From positions 1-64,000 of the forward strand of contig JAIPDI010000002.1 in assembly GCA_021737785.1 (NCBI GenBank): a stretch of 64,000 nt of DNA, in the 5' to 3' direction. Position 1 is the first letter of the stretch. Every line of letters starts with the position of its first letter. A program made the position numbers and the translations under genes. Below, piece after piece: positions 27,268 through 35,850 of the stretch. Source of the stretch: Deltaproteobacteria bacterium. GTDB lineage: Bacteria; Desulfobacterota; DSM-4660; Desulfatiglandales; Desulfatiglandaceae. The notes under the pieces are model-generated. The model saw nothing but the letters and a program-made list of their open reading frames with translations. It did no database searches and was not told the DNA's origin.

Positions 27268-27801
27268 GGGTATCCGTATTTAGTGCCTGAACGAAAACCC
27301 GTTCAGGCACAATTGCGAATTGAGGAATTGCGAATTCCGAATTGATGGAATAGAGCTGAAATTAATAAAACCAAGTTTTCGATTCCAACCTTTTTGGATT
27401 TCCGAGTTTTCGTTAAGACACTATTTAACAAAAACAATTCTGGTACTGTCCGCAAAAAAGCGGCAATGGTGTAAAGCAATATAGAGAAACGGATAATTTC
27501 CGTCAAGGAGTACCCGATTCGAGAATGCAGCGTTACCATAACGCTACTAATCGTTACCATCTCGACAAGTAACGCTGTCGCTATGGAAGGGGGCTGCTCA
27601 TTTATCCGTTTGTCCTTTTGAACACGTTGTGCGCCACCGGCTTTTTTCACAATATTATTAGCCAGTTAAGGTCGTTAAACGAAATGGTTTGATGCCATAA
27701 GGGGATCCCGGCCATGGTGGCACGGATATTGATATAATGGATCTTGAAAGCAAGATGTTTTTCAGCCCGGGGGGCAAGTTGCTCTAAAGGAGGTGGTATT
27801 C
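27268..27801. other. AT-rich divergent intergenic region
   Basis: It separates a minus-strand gene from hsp20. It starts with a GAATTGAGGAATTGCGAATTCC degenerate repeat (about 27308-27345) and is AT-rich to about 27700. A 115-residue minus-strand ORF at 27303-27650 runs into that repeat, has no ribosome binding site and no domain. The sequence CTTGAAA at about 27739-27745 recalls a heat-shock sigma -35 box, but no good -10 follows. Confidence 0.45.
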
Positions 27802-28245
27802 ATGGATTTAGTACCCTGGAAACCGTTTGGAGAACTCAGTTTATTCCGCGGAGAAATGGATAAGCTCTGGGACAGATTTTTTGGCGAAAAGCCCTTTGTC
27901 AAGGGTTTTTCAGAGGGATGGTCGCCGTCCGTGGACATATCGGAGACCGAGGACAACCTTTTCGTCAAGGCTGACTTGCCGGGGCTGGAGGCAAAGGATG
28001 TGAACGTCAGCATCTCGGGGGACCTTTTCACCATAAAGGGTGAAAAGAAAAAAGAAAAGGAAGAAAAAGACGAGCACCATCACTATATTGAACGATATGC
28101 CGGGACGTTCCAGCGTTCCTTTCGGCTCCCGGTCAGCATCCAATCCGACAAGGTGGAGGCCTCCTTCAAGAAAGGCGTACTCAAGGTAACCCTGCCGAAA
28201 TCGGAAGAAGCCAGAAAGAAAGAGATAGAGATCAAGGTCAAATGA
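27802..28245 (+). CDS. Hsp20 family small heat-shock protein
   Basis: ATP-independent holdase chaperone of 147 residues. The alpha-crystallin domain is complete: WSPSVDISETEDNLFVKADLPG starts it, followed by VNVSISGDLFTIKGEK and ending with ASFKKGVLKVTLPKSEEA (the A-x-x-x-n-G-v-L signature). The N-terminal arm is short, and the C-terminus is IEIKVK. The ATG at 27802 has AAAGGAGG 7 nt upstream. It is the only heat-shock gene here. Confidence 0.95.
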   Translation: MDLVPWKPFGELSLFRGEMDKLWDRFFGEKPFVKGFSEGWSPSVDISETEDNLFVKADLPGLEAKDVNVSISGDLFTIKGEKKKEKEEKDEHHHYIERYAGTFQRSFRLPVSIQSDKVEASFKKGVLKVTLPKSEEARKKEIEIKVK

Positions 28246-28489
28246 ACACTCAAGGCCGTTCCCGGGCGCTGCTTGAGCGTATTTATGGGATCATGCAACA
28301 GGAGCAAATCTCACCCTGCCTTTCGCGGCGAGTAGTTTACAGTGGGGTCTGAGGCCCTGAAAAAGCGTCTTACGGCGACACTACAAACGAGGAATGGGGG
28401 TTATTTAATCTCAAAATGGGAACTGCTGATGGAATATGGGTGAAGGAATGGTCAAAAATGTTTCCCGTTGATGGAAAGGAGGGAATACA
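28246..28489. other. Intergenic region; no gene seen
   Basis: No supported ORF and no recognisable repeat family; GGAAAGGAGGG just before 28490 is the ribosome binding site of the next gene. Confidence 0.4.
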
Positions 28490-28735
28490 ATGGAAAATCA
28501 ACCGGACAAGTATGTGTGCGCCCACTGCGGCTATACGGCAAACGGCAGGTTTGTAGGGGACATATGCCCCCAGTGCGGGCTGACCTATTGGAAATGCAGC
28601 AAGTGCGGGTATACCATCACCACCGCCACGCCGCCGGATGTCTGCCCGGAATGCGGCGAGAAGTGCGATTTCGTCAATGTCACCTGCTATACTCCTGAAT
28701 GTGGCGGGCCGGGGCATATGGATCCGAGGCTTTAG
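28490..28735 (+). CDS. Rubredoxin-like/zinc-ribbon protein
   Basis: An 81-residue soluble protein packed with metal-binding knuckles: CAHCGYT, CPQCG, CSKCGYT and CPECGEKCDF, then CYTPECGGPG. The second half matches the rubredoxin-like domain often found fused to, or beside, rubrerythrins and superoxide reductases in anaerobes; the first half looks like a duplicated, shortened copy. The ribosome binding site is GGAAAGGAGGG. Being next to superoxide reductase, it may donate electrons to it or act in oxygen defence; that is inference. Confidence 0.85.
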   Translation: MENQPDKYVCAHCGYTANGRFVGDICPQCGLTYWKCSKCGYTITTATPPDVCPECGEKCDFVNVTCYTPECGGPGHMDPRL

Positions 28736-28964
28736 CCCCTTTGCAGTGTGTAACTTCTCTGCATGATGCGGAGATGTCCGCTCCTTTTCAACCAGCGCCA
28801 ATATCTTTTTGATGGCGGTTGTCAGGCCGCCTCAGGCAAAAGGCAGCCCTGAGGCCCTAGACATTGGACACCAGGCTTCAGGCGCGCCGCCCTGGCTTCG
28901 GAATGAGAAGAAGCAGTTGCGGCGAGATCCAAAAACAGCTATTCTATTTGAAAGGAGGAATCCC
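28736..28964. other. Intergenic region with palindromes
   Basis: It contains a diverged short palindrome (28752-28775, CTTCTCTGCATGATGCGGAGA) and the 3' half of the dispersed repeat (28811-28836, GGCGGTTGTCAGGCCGCC). No gene; AAAGGAGGAA at its end belongs to the superoxide reductase gene. Confidence 0.5.
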
Positions 28965-29315
28965 ATGGAATTCTCAGGAATCATCAAGACAGCGGAATCT
29001 GAAGGGAAGGAAAAGCATGTCCCGAGGATTACGATAGACAAGGGACACCAGTCGGGGAGGGACATTGTGCGCATCGTGGTGGGCCACGAGGTGGAGCATC
29101 CCAACACCCTGGAACACCACATCGCCTGGATTGAACTGTACGGGGTCAAGAAAGAAAACGATCAGGTCGTTCATCTGGGTCGCGGGGCCTGGGCCCCGGT
29201 TTACTCCAATCCCAACGTCCGTTTCCAGATCAACCAGATCGGGGACTTCAAGGCGTTCCATGCCCTGGCCTACTGCAATATCCATGGTCTCTGGTCGAGT
29301 ACGCTGGACGTATAA
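28965..29315 (+). CDS. sor: Superoxide reductase (neelaredoxin, class II desulfoferrodoxin)
   Basis: Reduces superoxide to hydrogen peroxide without making oxygen, an anaerobe's defence. At 116 residues it has only the catalytic domain, without the N-terminal desulforedoxin centre. The active-site ligands are all visible: E16 and H18 in KEKHVP, H45 in EHPNTLEHH, H51, C104 and H107 in YCNIHGLW. The ATG at 28965 has AAAGGAGGAA 4 nt upstream; upstream in-frame codons cross repeats. It heads a run of closely spaced plus-strand genes (29342, 29577, 30298). Confidence 0.96.
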   Translation: MEFSGIIKTAESEGKEKHVPRITIDKGHQSGRDIVRIVVGHEVEHPNTLEHHIAWIELYGVKKENDQVVHLGRGAWAPVYSNPNVRFQINQIGDFKAFHALAYCNIHGLWSSTLDV

Positions 29316-29341
29316 TCTCAAAGGAGCAAAGGGGGCGCAGA

Positions 29342-29542
29342 ATGAAGCTTGAAGAGATTAAAAAAGCGGTGGAGGAGCTGAGCGATGCTGAAAAGAGGAC
29401 GTTTTTTTCCGAAGTTATCCCGGATATATGTGACGAATCCCTCACCAAGGAGGGGTGCCGGATGATTTTTGAGAAAAAGCTCTCGGGCTCGCGATATCTG
29501 GAATCCTTTGATGAACTCCACGAGATGCAGATGAAAAAGTGA
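29342..29542 (+). CDS. Small conserved-looking protein of unknown function
   Basis: 66 residues, mostly helical and charged: LEEIKKAVEELSDAEKRTFFSEVIPDI then two cysteines (DICDES and EGCRM) and a basic end. AAGGAGC lies upstream of the ATG. It sits 26 nt after superoxide reductase and 34 nt before the next gene, so it belongs to that transcript. I do not recognise the family; the opening resembles small regulators that start KLEEIKKAVE. Confidence 0.65.
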   Translation: MKLEEIKKAVEELSDAEKRTFFSEVIPDICDESLTKEGCRMIFEKKLSGSRYLESFDELHEMQMKK

Positions 29543-29576
29543 TCTGCGGATCGAATGACACCGGAGAGGGGGAAAC

Positions 29577-30284
29577 ATGGCGCAGATCAAGTTTGTGCAG
29601 ACCTGGAATACGGTTGCAGGTCGAAAACAGGAGTACGCCGCCTTCATCACCGGGGAGTTTCTGCCGGCCATGAAGGCCTCGGGGCTGGAGGTGGATTCGG
29701 GGTGGTACACCCTCCTGGGCGGCGGTCCTCACATAATGGTTGAGAGCCTGGCCGGATCATTGAGTCAGGTGGAAGGTGCGCTTCGCCACCCAGGGACAGG
29801 AGAGATGCTGAATCGGTTCACCAACCTGGTGGCGGGCTACTCGAGTTGTGTGCTTGCGCCTGCGGCATGGGGGGCACAGGAGCCGGGAATGAGGGATTCA
29901 AAGGGAGGGGCACGGCTTCTCCAGTCCTGGGATGTCCTCCCCGGTGAGAATGAGACGCTGGATCGGTTCATGGAAGAATATCTTCCGGATATGGCACGCA
30001 TCGGTCTGGAGGCGATTTCCGGTTGGCGTCTCGCCCTGGGGACCGGCCCGCAATTTCTTCTGGAAGCGGTTGCAAAGGACCTGTCCAGCATCTTCACCGT
30101 CATGAGCGATGATCGCTACCTGAAATTGATCCTGAAGATCGAGGAACTGGTGATCCGTTTCGAGAACCGGGTGCTGGTGAGACACGAGAGTTTTCTGGAT
30201 GTGCTCTACACCCTGTATGGACGGGCCATCCGGGCTGTTTCCCCCGATGCGATGTATTCCATGGTGGGGCCTGTCGGGGAATGA
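29577..30284 (+). CDS. Tandem-duplicated dimeric alpha/beta-barrel-like protein
   Basis: A 235-residue soluble protein made of two similar halves. [16 protein letters not shown]...[13 protein letters not shown]...[10 protein letters not shown] in the first half is mirrored by [16 protein letters not shown]...[13 protein letters not shown]...[10 protein letters not shown] in the second, about 105 residues apart; both end in a ...N/R-x-VL segment. The fold pattern suits ferredoxin-like dimeric alpha/beta barrels (NIPSNAP/Dabb type), fused into one chain. The function is unknown. GGGGGAAAC precedes the ATG. It is followed by acs after 13 nt. Confidence 0.75.
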   Translation: MAQIKFVQTWNTVAGRKQEYAAFITGEFLPAMKASGLEVDSGWYTLLGGGPHIMVESLAGSLSQVEGALRHPGTGEMLNRFTNLVAGYSSCVLAPAAWGAQEPGMRDSKGGARLLQSWDVLPGENETLDRFMEEYLPDMARIGLEAISGWRLALGTGPQFLLEAVAKDLSSIFTVMSDDRYLKLILKIEELVIRFENRVLVRHESFLDVLYTLYGRAIRAVSPDAMYSMVGPVGE

Positions 30285-30297
30285 GAATGGAGGGAGC

Positions 30298-32262
30298 ATG
30301 CGCCAGAAGATGAATCCGTTGAAGGATCGATATTCCGTGCCGGAGGCATTTCGGCGTCCGGCACGGATCTCGGGACGTGAGGCCTATGATCGCGAATATG
30401 ACCGCTCCATTGGGGATCCGGAAGGCTACTGGGGGGAGAAGGCCCAAGAGCTTCTGTCCTGGCACGCCCCCTGGGAAAGGGTACTTGAGCATGACTTCAG
30501 CCAAGGCCGCGTGGCATGGTTTCAGGGCGGCAGATTGAACGCCGCCTACAACTGCCTGGACCGGCACATTCAGACCTGGCGGCGCAACAAGGCCGCTATT
30601 ATCTTCGAGGGGGAACGGATCGGCGACAGCCGCACCTTTACCTATCAGGATCTCTATTACGAGGTCAACAAGCTGGCCCAGGTACTGAAAAAGCTGGGCG
30701 TCCGGAAAGGCGATCGGGTCACGCTCTATCTCCCCATGATTCCTCATCTGGTCATTGCCATGCTCGCATGTGCGCGTATCGGGGCGGTTCACAGCGTGGT
30801 CTTCGGCGGGTTCAGCGCCGAGTCTTTGGCCAATCGGATCCAGGACTGCCGGTCCCGATTTCTCATTACCAGTGACGGCGGATTCCGGTCGGGACGGGTG
30901 GTGACCCTGAAACACAATGCGGATGAGGCCCTGGAACACTGTCCCTCGGTGGAAAAGGTGCTCGTGGTTCGCCGGACCCGATGGGAGGTATCCATGAAGC
31001 CGGGCCGCGATGTCTGGTATCACCGGGAGATGCGGGCCCCGGATCTCAAGCCCTATTGCGAACCCGAATGGATGGATGCCGAAGACCCGCTGTTCATCCT
31101 CTACACCTCCGGCAGCACAGGCAAGCCCAAGGGGCTGGTGCACACCACCGGGGGGTATCTTCTGTATGCGGTAAGCACGTTTCTGGATGTATTTGATTAC
31201 AGGGATGAGGATACTTTCTGGTGTACGGCGGATATCGGCTGGGTCACCGGCCACAGCTATCTGGTTTACGGCCCACTCTGCGCGGGCGCCAGCAGCGTTA
31301 TGTTCGAGGGGGTCCCAAGCTATCCGGCCTATGACCGATTCTGGGATGTGGTGGAAAAATATCGGATCAGCAGCTTTTACACCGCGCCCACCGCCATCCG
31401 GGCCCTTCACAGGGAGGAGGACGCACTGGTCCGCAACCGGGATGTGAGCAGCCTTCGTCTACTGGGTACTGTGGGGGAACCGATCAACCCGGAGGCCTGG
31501 CACTGGTATTATGAGGTGGTGGGCCGGGGCCGGTGCCCGATTGTGGATACCTGGTGGCAGACCGAAACCGGAGGAATCCTTCTGAGCCCCCTGCCGGGGG
31601 CGATTGAGACCAAGCCGGGCGCCGCAACGGTCCCCTACTTCGGGATAGAACCCTGCCTGCTGGATGAAAACGGACATGAAATTGAAGGGCCGGGCAAAGG
31701 GCTTCTCTGTATAAAGAGTCCCTGGCCGGGAATGGCCCGCACGATCTACGATGATCCGGAACGTTTTCAAAAGACCTATTTTTCGGATCATCCCGGCTAC
31801 TACGTTACCGGTGACGGGGCCAGACGGGATGAGGACGGCGACTACTGGATCACCGGCCGGGTGGACGATGTGATCAATGTCAGCGGGCACCGTCTGGGTA
31901 CGGCCGAAGTGGAAAGCGCTCTTCAGGCACACCCGGCAGTGGCGGAGGCCGCGGTCGTAGGCTTTCCTCATGAGATCAAGGGCGAGGGGATATATGCCTT
32001 TGTCATCCTCAAACCGGATCAGACGCCGAGCGATGCGCTCCGTAAGGAACTGGTGCAACAGGTGCGTCGGCTCATCGGCCCGATTGCCACGCCCGAAGAG
32101 ATACAATGGGCGGACGCCCTCCCCAAGACGCGAAGCGGAAAAATCATGCGCCGGCTCCTGAGGAAGATTTCAGCGGGAGATATCTCCGATTTGGGCGATA
32201 CTTCAACGCTGTTGGATGCGGATGTCGTGGAACGACTCATCCGGGGTGCAAAAAGGCCTTGA
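30298..32262 (+). CDS. acs: Acetyl-CoA synthetase (AMP-forming)
   Basis: Activates acetate to acetyl-CoA through acetyl-AMP. Signatures in order: [41 protein letters not shown], the AMP-binding P-loop [63 protein letters not shown] and the Lys region TRSGKIMRR, whose lysine is the acetylation site in homologues. The 654 residues match the family's usual length. The ATG at 30298 has GGAGG 4 nt upstream. It begins 13 nt after the previous stop, in an operon with superoxide reductase. Confidence 0.96.
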   Translation: MRQKMNPLKDRYSVPEAFRRPARISGREAYDREYDRSIGDPEGYWGEKAQELLSWHAPWERVLEHDFSQGRVAWFQGGRLNAAYNCLDRHIQTWRRNKAAIIFEGERIGDSRTFTYQDLYYEVNKLAQVLKKLGVRKGDRVTLYLPMIPHLVIAMLACARIGAVHSVVFGGFSAESLANRIQDCRSRFLITSDGGFRSGRVVTLKHNADEALEHCPSVEKVLVVRRTRWEVSMKPGRDVWYHREMRAPDLKPYCEPEWMDAEDPLFILYTSGSTGKPKGLVHTTGGYLLYAVSTFLDVFDYRDEDTFWCTADIGWVTGHSYLVYGPLCAGASSVMFEGVPSYPAYDRFWDVVEKYRISSFYTAPTAIRALHREEDALVRNRDVSSLRLLGTVGEPINPEAWHWYYEVVGRGRCPIVDTWWQTETGGILLSPLPGAIETKPGAATVPYFGIEPCLLDENGHEIEGPGKGLLCIKSPWPGMARTIYDDPERFQKTYFSDHPGYYVTGDGARRDEDGDYWITGRVDDVINVSGHRLGTAEVESALQAHPAVAEAAVVGFPHEIKGEGIYAFVILKPDQTPSDALRKELVQQVRRLIGPIATPEEIQWADALPKTRSGKIMRRLLRKISAGDISDLGDTSTLLDADVVERLIRGAKRP

Positions 32263-32304
32263 GAACCACAAGATGACGCTTTCATAAGGAATAAGGAGAC
32301 ATGT

Positions 32305-33219
32305 ATGGATTTGAAAGAGAATGATGTCCTGGTCCCTCTGGATGTTCCAAGGGCCATGAGAGAGGACTATATCTCGAATTATCGCACCATTACCGGAAAC
32401 AGCGGGCGATTGATGCTCTTTGCGGGAGATCAGAAGGTCGAACATCTGAACAGCGATTTTCATGGGGAAGGAATTCATCCGGATGACGGCGATCCGGAGC
32501 ACCTGTTCAGGATCGCAAGCCGGTCGAAGATAGGGGTTTTTGCAACCCAGCTCGGTCTGATTGCCAGATATGGGATGGATTATCCTGATGTGCCGTATCT
32601 GGTGAAACTGAACTCCAAGACAAATCTCGTTAAGACGTCTCAGTCGGATCCGTTCAGCAATCAGTGGTTCGATGTGGAAGAAGTCATTGATTTTCGGGAC
32701 AACAGCGGGCTCACCATTGCGGCAGTCGGCTATACGCTCTATCTGGGCAGTGAATACGAACCCGAGATGCTTCATCAGGCCGCCTGGGCCGTCTCCAATG
32801 CGCATCAGCATGGGTTGATCACCGTACTCTGGATCTATCCCCGCGGCAAGGCGGTGGCGGATGAAAAAGACCCCCACCTGATCGCCGGCGCCACGGGTGT
32901 GGCCGCATGTCTTGGCAGCGATTTTGTGAAGGTGAACTATCCCAAAAAGGCGGGGCATGACTCCAAGGAGATGTTCAAAGAAGCGGTATTGGCGGCAGGT
33001 CGCACCAAGGTCGTTTGCGCGGGCGGTTCAAGTGTGGATGCAAAAGGCTTTCTGCAACGCCTTCACGATCAGATATTCGTCAGCGGTGCATCAGGAAATG
33101 CCACCGGCAGAAACATTCACCAGAAATCCTTAGATGAGGCCATAAAGATGTGCAATGCCATCTATGCAATCACCGTAAACGGGGAAACCGTGGAGGAGGC
33201 GATGAAGATGATGAAATGA
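32305..33219 (+). CDS. Archaeal-type class I fructose-bisphosphate aldolase (DeoC/FbaB family)
   Basis: Schiff-base aldolase of the DhnA/FbaB fold, 304 residues. LMLFAGDQKVEHLN near the N-terminus corresponds to the DhnA-type start, SDFVKVNYP (about residues 210-218) carries the likely catalytic Lys, and VVCAGGSSVDAKGF with GASGNATGRNIHQ forms the phosphate site. AAGGAG precedes the ATG. A fructose-1,6-bisphosphate role in glycolysis or gluconeogenesis is the simplest assignment; the related LsrF-type thiolases cannot be fully excluded. The dispersed structured element starts 5 nt after its stop. Confidence 0.88.
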   Translation: MDLKENDVLVPLDVPRAMREDYISNYRTITGNSGRLMLFAGDQKVEHLNSDFHGEGIHPDDGDPEHLFRIASRSKIGVFATQLGLIARYGMDYPDVPYLVKLNSKTNLVKTSQSDPFSNQWFDVEEVIDFRDNSGLTIAAVGYTLYLGSEYEPEMLHQAAWAVSNAHQHGLITVLWIYPRGKAVADEKDPHLIAGATGVAACLGSDFVKVNYPKKAGHDSKEMFKEAVLAAGRTKVVCAGGSSVDAKGFLQRLHDQIFVSGASGNATGRNIHQKSLDEAIKMCNAIYAITVNGETVEEAMKMMK

Positions 33220-33223
33220 CTTC

Positions 33224-33458
33224 CGCGGGTGGGGATCTCTTTTTCCCGCCCCGTGGCGGGACAAAAACCGGCAACAGCTCGCGGGAACGGCAGCAGGGCG
33301 TTAAACTGCGGTTCGTTACAGACCCAAGAACAGGCTTTCATACACCGGTCGTTCTTGCTGCCTTTCATAAAAGGTATCTAGAGCCCTGGGGTCGTCGCCG
33401 AGCATTACGTACCCATTTTAATGTCCCGCCACGGGGCGAGAAAAAGAGACCCCGCGCG
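33224..33458 (-). repeat. Dispersed structured element, copy 3 (inverted, diverged)
   Basis: On the minus strand this aligns with copies 1 and 2 throughout, keeping AGGCAGCAAG, the CCCTGCTGCCGT segment and GGTTTTTGTCCCGCC, but with many substitutions. Its terminal stem is longer: 33224-33262 pairs with about 33424-33458 with few mismatches. Where copy 2's stem has GCC/GGC this copy has TTTTT/AAAAA on the two arms, so pairing is retained although the bases changed. It begins 5 nt past the aldolase stop codon. Confidence 0.8.
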
Positions 33459-33484
33459 AAAAACTCTTTGTGTCTTGGTGGCTT

Positions 33485-33534
33485 TGTGTGAATCCCGCCT
33501 GGCGGGATTGGTTGCGGCCGTCAGGCCGCCTTGG
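33485..33534 (+). repeat. Dispersed two-hairpin repeat, best-preserved copy
   Basis: GTGTGAATCCCGCCTGGCGG, then GATTGGTTGCGGCCGTCAGG and CCGCCTTGG. Hairpin 1 is AATCCCGCC/GGCGGGATT and hairpin 2 GCGGCC/GGCCGC. It lies between copy 3 of the large element and cooC. Confidence 0.8.
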
Positions 33535-33550
33535 AAATGGAGAAGATAAG

Positions 33551-33604
33551 ATGCCGACAATTACATTGAATTTCAAGACGGAAACGTGGAGACCCAAATC
33601 ATGA
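33551..33604 (+). other. Possible 17-codon leader ORF overlapping cooC
   Basis: ATG at 33551 opens MPTITLNFKTETWRPKS and stops with a TGA that overlaps the ATG of the next gene (ATGA at 33601-33604). GGAGAAGATAAG upstream could serve as its ribosome binding site. The overlap suggests translational coupling, since cooC itself has only a weak ribosome binding site. It may also be chance or the stump of a longer gene. Confidence 0.4.
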
Positions 33605-34368
33605 AAATATCTGTTTGTGGAAAGGGAGGGAGTGGAAAAAGCACGGTTGTTGCCCTGCTGACCAATGCGGCCCAGGAAAGAGGATATAGTGTTCTGGTGG
33701 TGGATTCCGATGAATCGAATTCCGGTCTTTTCAGGACCCTCGGTTTTGATGACCCACCCGTGCCGCTCATGGAGCTTCTCGGCGGGAAGGCTTCTGTAAA
33801 GAAGAGGCTGGGAAGTCCCGGCCTTTTTGATAAATCCGAGATCACTGTAAAAGACATCCAGTCCCCCCATATTCAGCAACGGGACGGGCGGATGCTGGTG
33901 AGTATCGGTAAAATCCTCCAGTCCCTTGAAGGGTGTGCCTGCCCCATGGGGGTGCTGAGCCGCGAATTTCTGAAAAAGCTCCGCCTGGGTGAAAATGAGA
34001 TCGCCCTGGTGGATATGGAAGCAGGTATAGAGCATTTCGGGAGGGGGGTCGATGAGGGGATGGACGCGGTCCTGCTGGTGGTCGAACCCTCCTATGAATC
34101 CATCATCATCGCTGAAAAAATCAAAGCCCTTGCGGCCGGCATGAAAAAAGAAGCGTTTGCGATCCTGAACAAGGCGCCTTCTGAAAAAGTGGTCCGGCAG
34201 CTGGAAGGTGAGCTCAAAAACAGGGGAATAAAGGTCATCGGGTCCATTCCAAACGATCCGGATGTATTTGATGCCTCCCTGGAAGGTCGTCTCTTGGAGA
34301 AGGGGGAAGCCCTCCATGCGGCGGGAACCCTGTTCGACAACCTCCTGGCGGAAACCGGACGGGTTTAA
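33601..34368 (+). CDS. cooC: CooC-type nickel-insertion ATPase (MinD/SIMIBI class)
   Basis: P-loop ATPase that helps load nickel into carbon monoxide dehydrogenase/acetyl-CoA synthase. ISVCGKGGSGKSTVVALL (deviant Walker A, about residues 3-20), VVDSDESNSGL, and the Walker B region LVDMEAGIEHFGRG are the CooC landmarks; a Cys pair in GCACPMG (CAC, about residue 113) is where CooC dimers bind metal. The 255 residues fit. The chosen ATG overlaps a small upstream ORF; a GTG at 33586 is also open. CooT follows, but no CODH gene lies in the window. Confidence 0.9.
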   Translation: MKISVCGKGGSGKSTVVALLTNAAQERGYSVLVVDSDESNSGLFRTLGFDDPPVPLMELLGGKASVKKRLGSPGLFDKSEITVKDIQSPHIQQRDGRMLVSIGKILQSLEGCACPMGVLSREFLKKLRLGENEIALVDMEAGIEHFGRGVDEGMDAVLLVVEPSYESIIIAEKIKALAAGMKKEAFAILNKAPSEKVVRQLEGELKNRGIKVIGSIPNDPDVFDASLEGRLLEKGEALHAAGTLFDNLLAETGRV

Positions 34369-34380
34369 TTGGAGGGAAAT

Positions 34381-34581
34381 ATGTGTTTGAGCACCATTTA
34401 TACGGTTTCGGAAAATGAGCGGAATGAGGTCATGAAGGATGTGGCCGGAATAGAGGCGGAGGGTGCAGGCTTCTGGGCGAGCGACCTCTTTGGTGACAGG
34501 ACGTTCATCAAAGGACGGATCAAGAGCGTCGACTTCGTAAGCGGCGCCCTGATGGTGGAGAACAGCGATTCCAGTAGATAG
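34381..34581 (+). CDS. cooT: CooT family nickel-binding protein
   Basis: A 66-residue protein opening MCLSTIYTV, the diagnostic start of the CooT family (the second-position Cys binds Ni2+ in the Rhodospirillum rubrum protein), followed by a small beta domain ending VDFVSGALMVENS. GGAGGGAAAT lies immediately upstream. It starts 12 nt after cooC, so the two are co-transcribed. Some databases label the family RNA-binding on weak grounds; the nickel role rests on knowledge of the family and on the cooC neighbour. Confidence 0.88.
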   Translation: MCLSTIYTVSENERNEVMKDVAGIEAEGAGFWASDLFGDRTFIKGRIKSVDFVSGALMVENSDSSR

Positions 34582-34791
34582 ATAAAGCGTATAACCGCAA
34601 CCAAAACGGCTGGTGCTGTCCCGTAAGCGTGCAAAGGAAGGAAGCCCATATTTCTAATAGGGTCTCCGTGTCTCTGTGTCTCTGTGTGAGCTATTTTTTT
34701 GTTTTCCGCTTGTCCCGGGCAAGGGAATACCGCGAAAACGCGGGTGTTCACAATCGCCCGGACGGCAATGAGGTAATGGCTGGGGATAAAA
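34582..34791. other. Intergenic region; no gene seen
   Basis: A GTCTCCGTGTCTCTGTG-like short direct repeat (about 34664-34688) is the only structure seen. No promoter match is strong enough to report. Confidence 0.4.
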
Positions 34792-35850
34792 ATGGATATT
34801 GACGTCAAAGTCGAAAATTACTTGAAAGAGCGTTTCGGATCAAAAACCTCTTTAATCTCCATGGAACGGCTGGGCGAGGGGGTGCACGGCACGGCCTATC
34901 GGGTGACATTTACCCATCCGAAGGGAGAAGACCGATTGATCATGAAGACCCTTTTTCATTCTCGTTTCGGACACGATCATTATTCGGACAGGGCACAGGT
35001 CCTCCTCCTTGCCCAGGCCAATTTCAATGAGATGCCCAAGCATGTGAGGGCCACGGATGTGGTGGGGGAATCGCCGGAGAGGCTCATTTCCGTAAAAGAC
35101 GCCAGGGAATTCTATATATTCATGGAGGAGGCCGAAGGGGTCTCTTATTTCGAGGATCTGGATGCGATTTTGAAGCGGGGACGCCTGAACGATCTGGACA
35201 GGGAACGGGCCGGGATGCTCGCCCGTTTCATCGCGGATGTCCATGCCCTCAGGTATACGGGGGAAGACGCGAAGACCCTTTACAGAAGGCGGATCCGAGA
35301 CCTGATCGGGCACGGCGAGTGCATCATGGGGATCATCGATGCCTACGACCCGGTTGATTTCACGACGGACAGGGAACTGGTTGCCTATGCCGGGAAATCT
35401 TTGAACTGGTGGGGGAAGATCAGGGACAGGGGAGAACGGTTGTGCAGCGTGCACGGCGATTATCATCCGGGCAACATCCGATTGCAGGGGGATGATTTTG
35501 TCCTCCTGGACCGCTCCAGGGGGACCTGGGGCGAACCTGCCGACGATGTATCCTGTCTTGGCATGAATTATATCCACTACGCAGTGAAAGATCGCGGGAC
35601 CTTTGAGGGTCCCTTTGCCGACCTGTTCCGGATCTTCCTGGACGCCTACCTGGAAAAGACCGGCGATGCGGGATTTTTTGAGGTTGCCCAACCCTTTTTC
35701 GCCTTCCGGGTACTGGTCATCGCCAATCCGAAATTTTATCCGGACGATACCGTCGAAACAAAAAGAAAGCTGATTGACTTCGGGCTTTCCGTCCTCGAGA
35801 CAGCGAGGTTCGACCCCGAGAAGATCGCGGCATATCTGGAGGGGAAATGA
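34792..35850 (+). CDS. Aminoglycoside phosphotransferase (APH)-like kinase
   Basis: A 352-residue kinase of the APH/choline-kinase fold. ERLGEGVHGTAYRVTF is the Gly-rich loop (about 23-38), LIMKTLFH supplies the ATP-binding Lys, SVHGDYHPGNIRL (about 222-234) is the Brenner catalytic loop with Asp and Asn, and LLDRSRGTWGEPADDV occupies the metal site (a D-R where D-W/F is usual). The stop overlaps the ATG of the next gene by 4 nt (ATGA). The substrate is probably a small hydroxyl compound, sugar or inositol, given the phosphatase downstream; antibiotic resistance is unlikely. Confidence 0.8.
   Translation: MDIDVKVENYLKERFGSKTSLISMERLGEGVHGTAYRVTFTHPKGEDRLIMKTLFHSRFGHDHYSDRAQVLLLAQANFNEMPKHVRATDVVGESPERLISVKDAREFYIFMEEAEGVSYFEDLDAILKRGRLNDLDRERAGMLARFIADVHALRYTGEDAKTLYRRRIRDLIGHGECIMGIIDAYDPVDFTTDRELVAYAGKSLNWWGKIRDRGERLCSVHGDYHPGNIRLQGDDFVLLDRSRGTWGEPADDVSCLGMNYIHYAVKDRGTFEGPFADLFRIFLDAYLEKTGDAGFFEVAQPFFAFRVLVIANPKFYPDDTVETKRKLIDFGLSVLETARFDPEKIAAYLEGK

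Noticed and set aside
27303-27650. A 115-codon minus-strand ORF with a hydrophobic stretch
   Set aside because: Its C-terminus is translated from the GAATTGAGGAATT repeat, and there is no ribosome binding site; AT-rich sequence makes chance hydrophobic frames likely.
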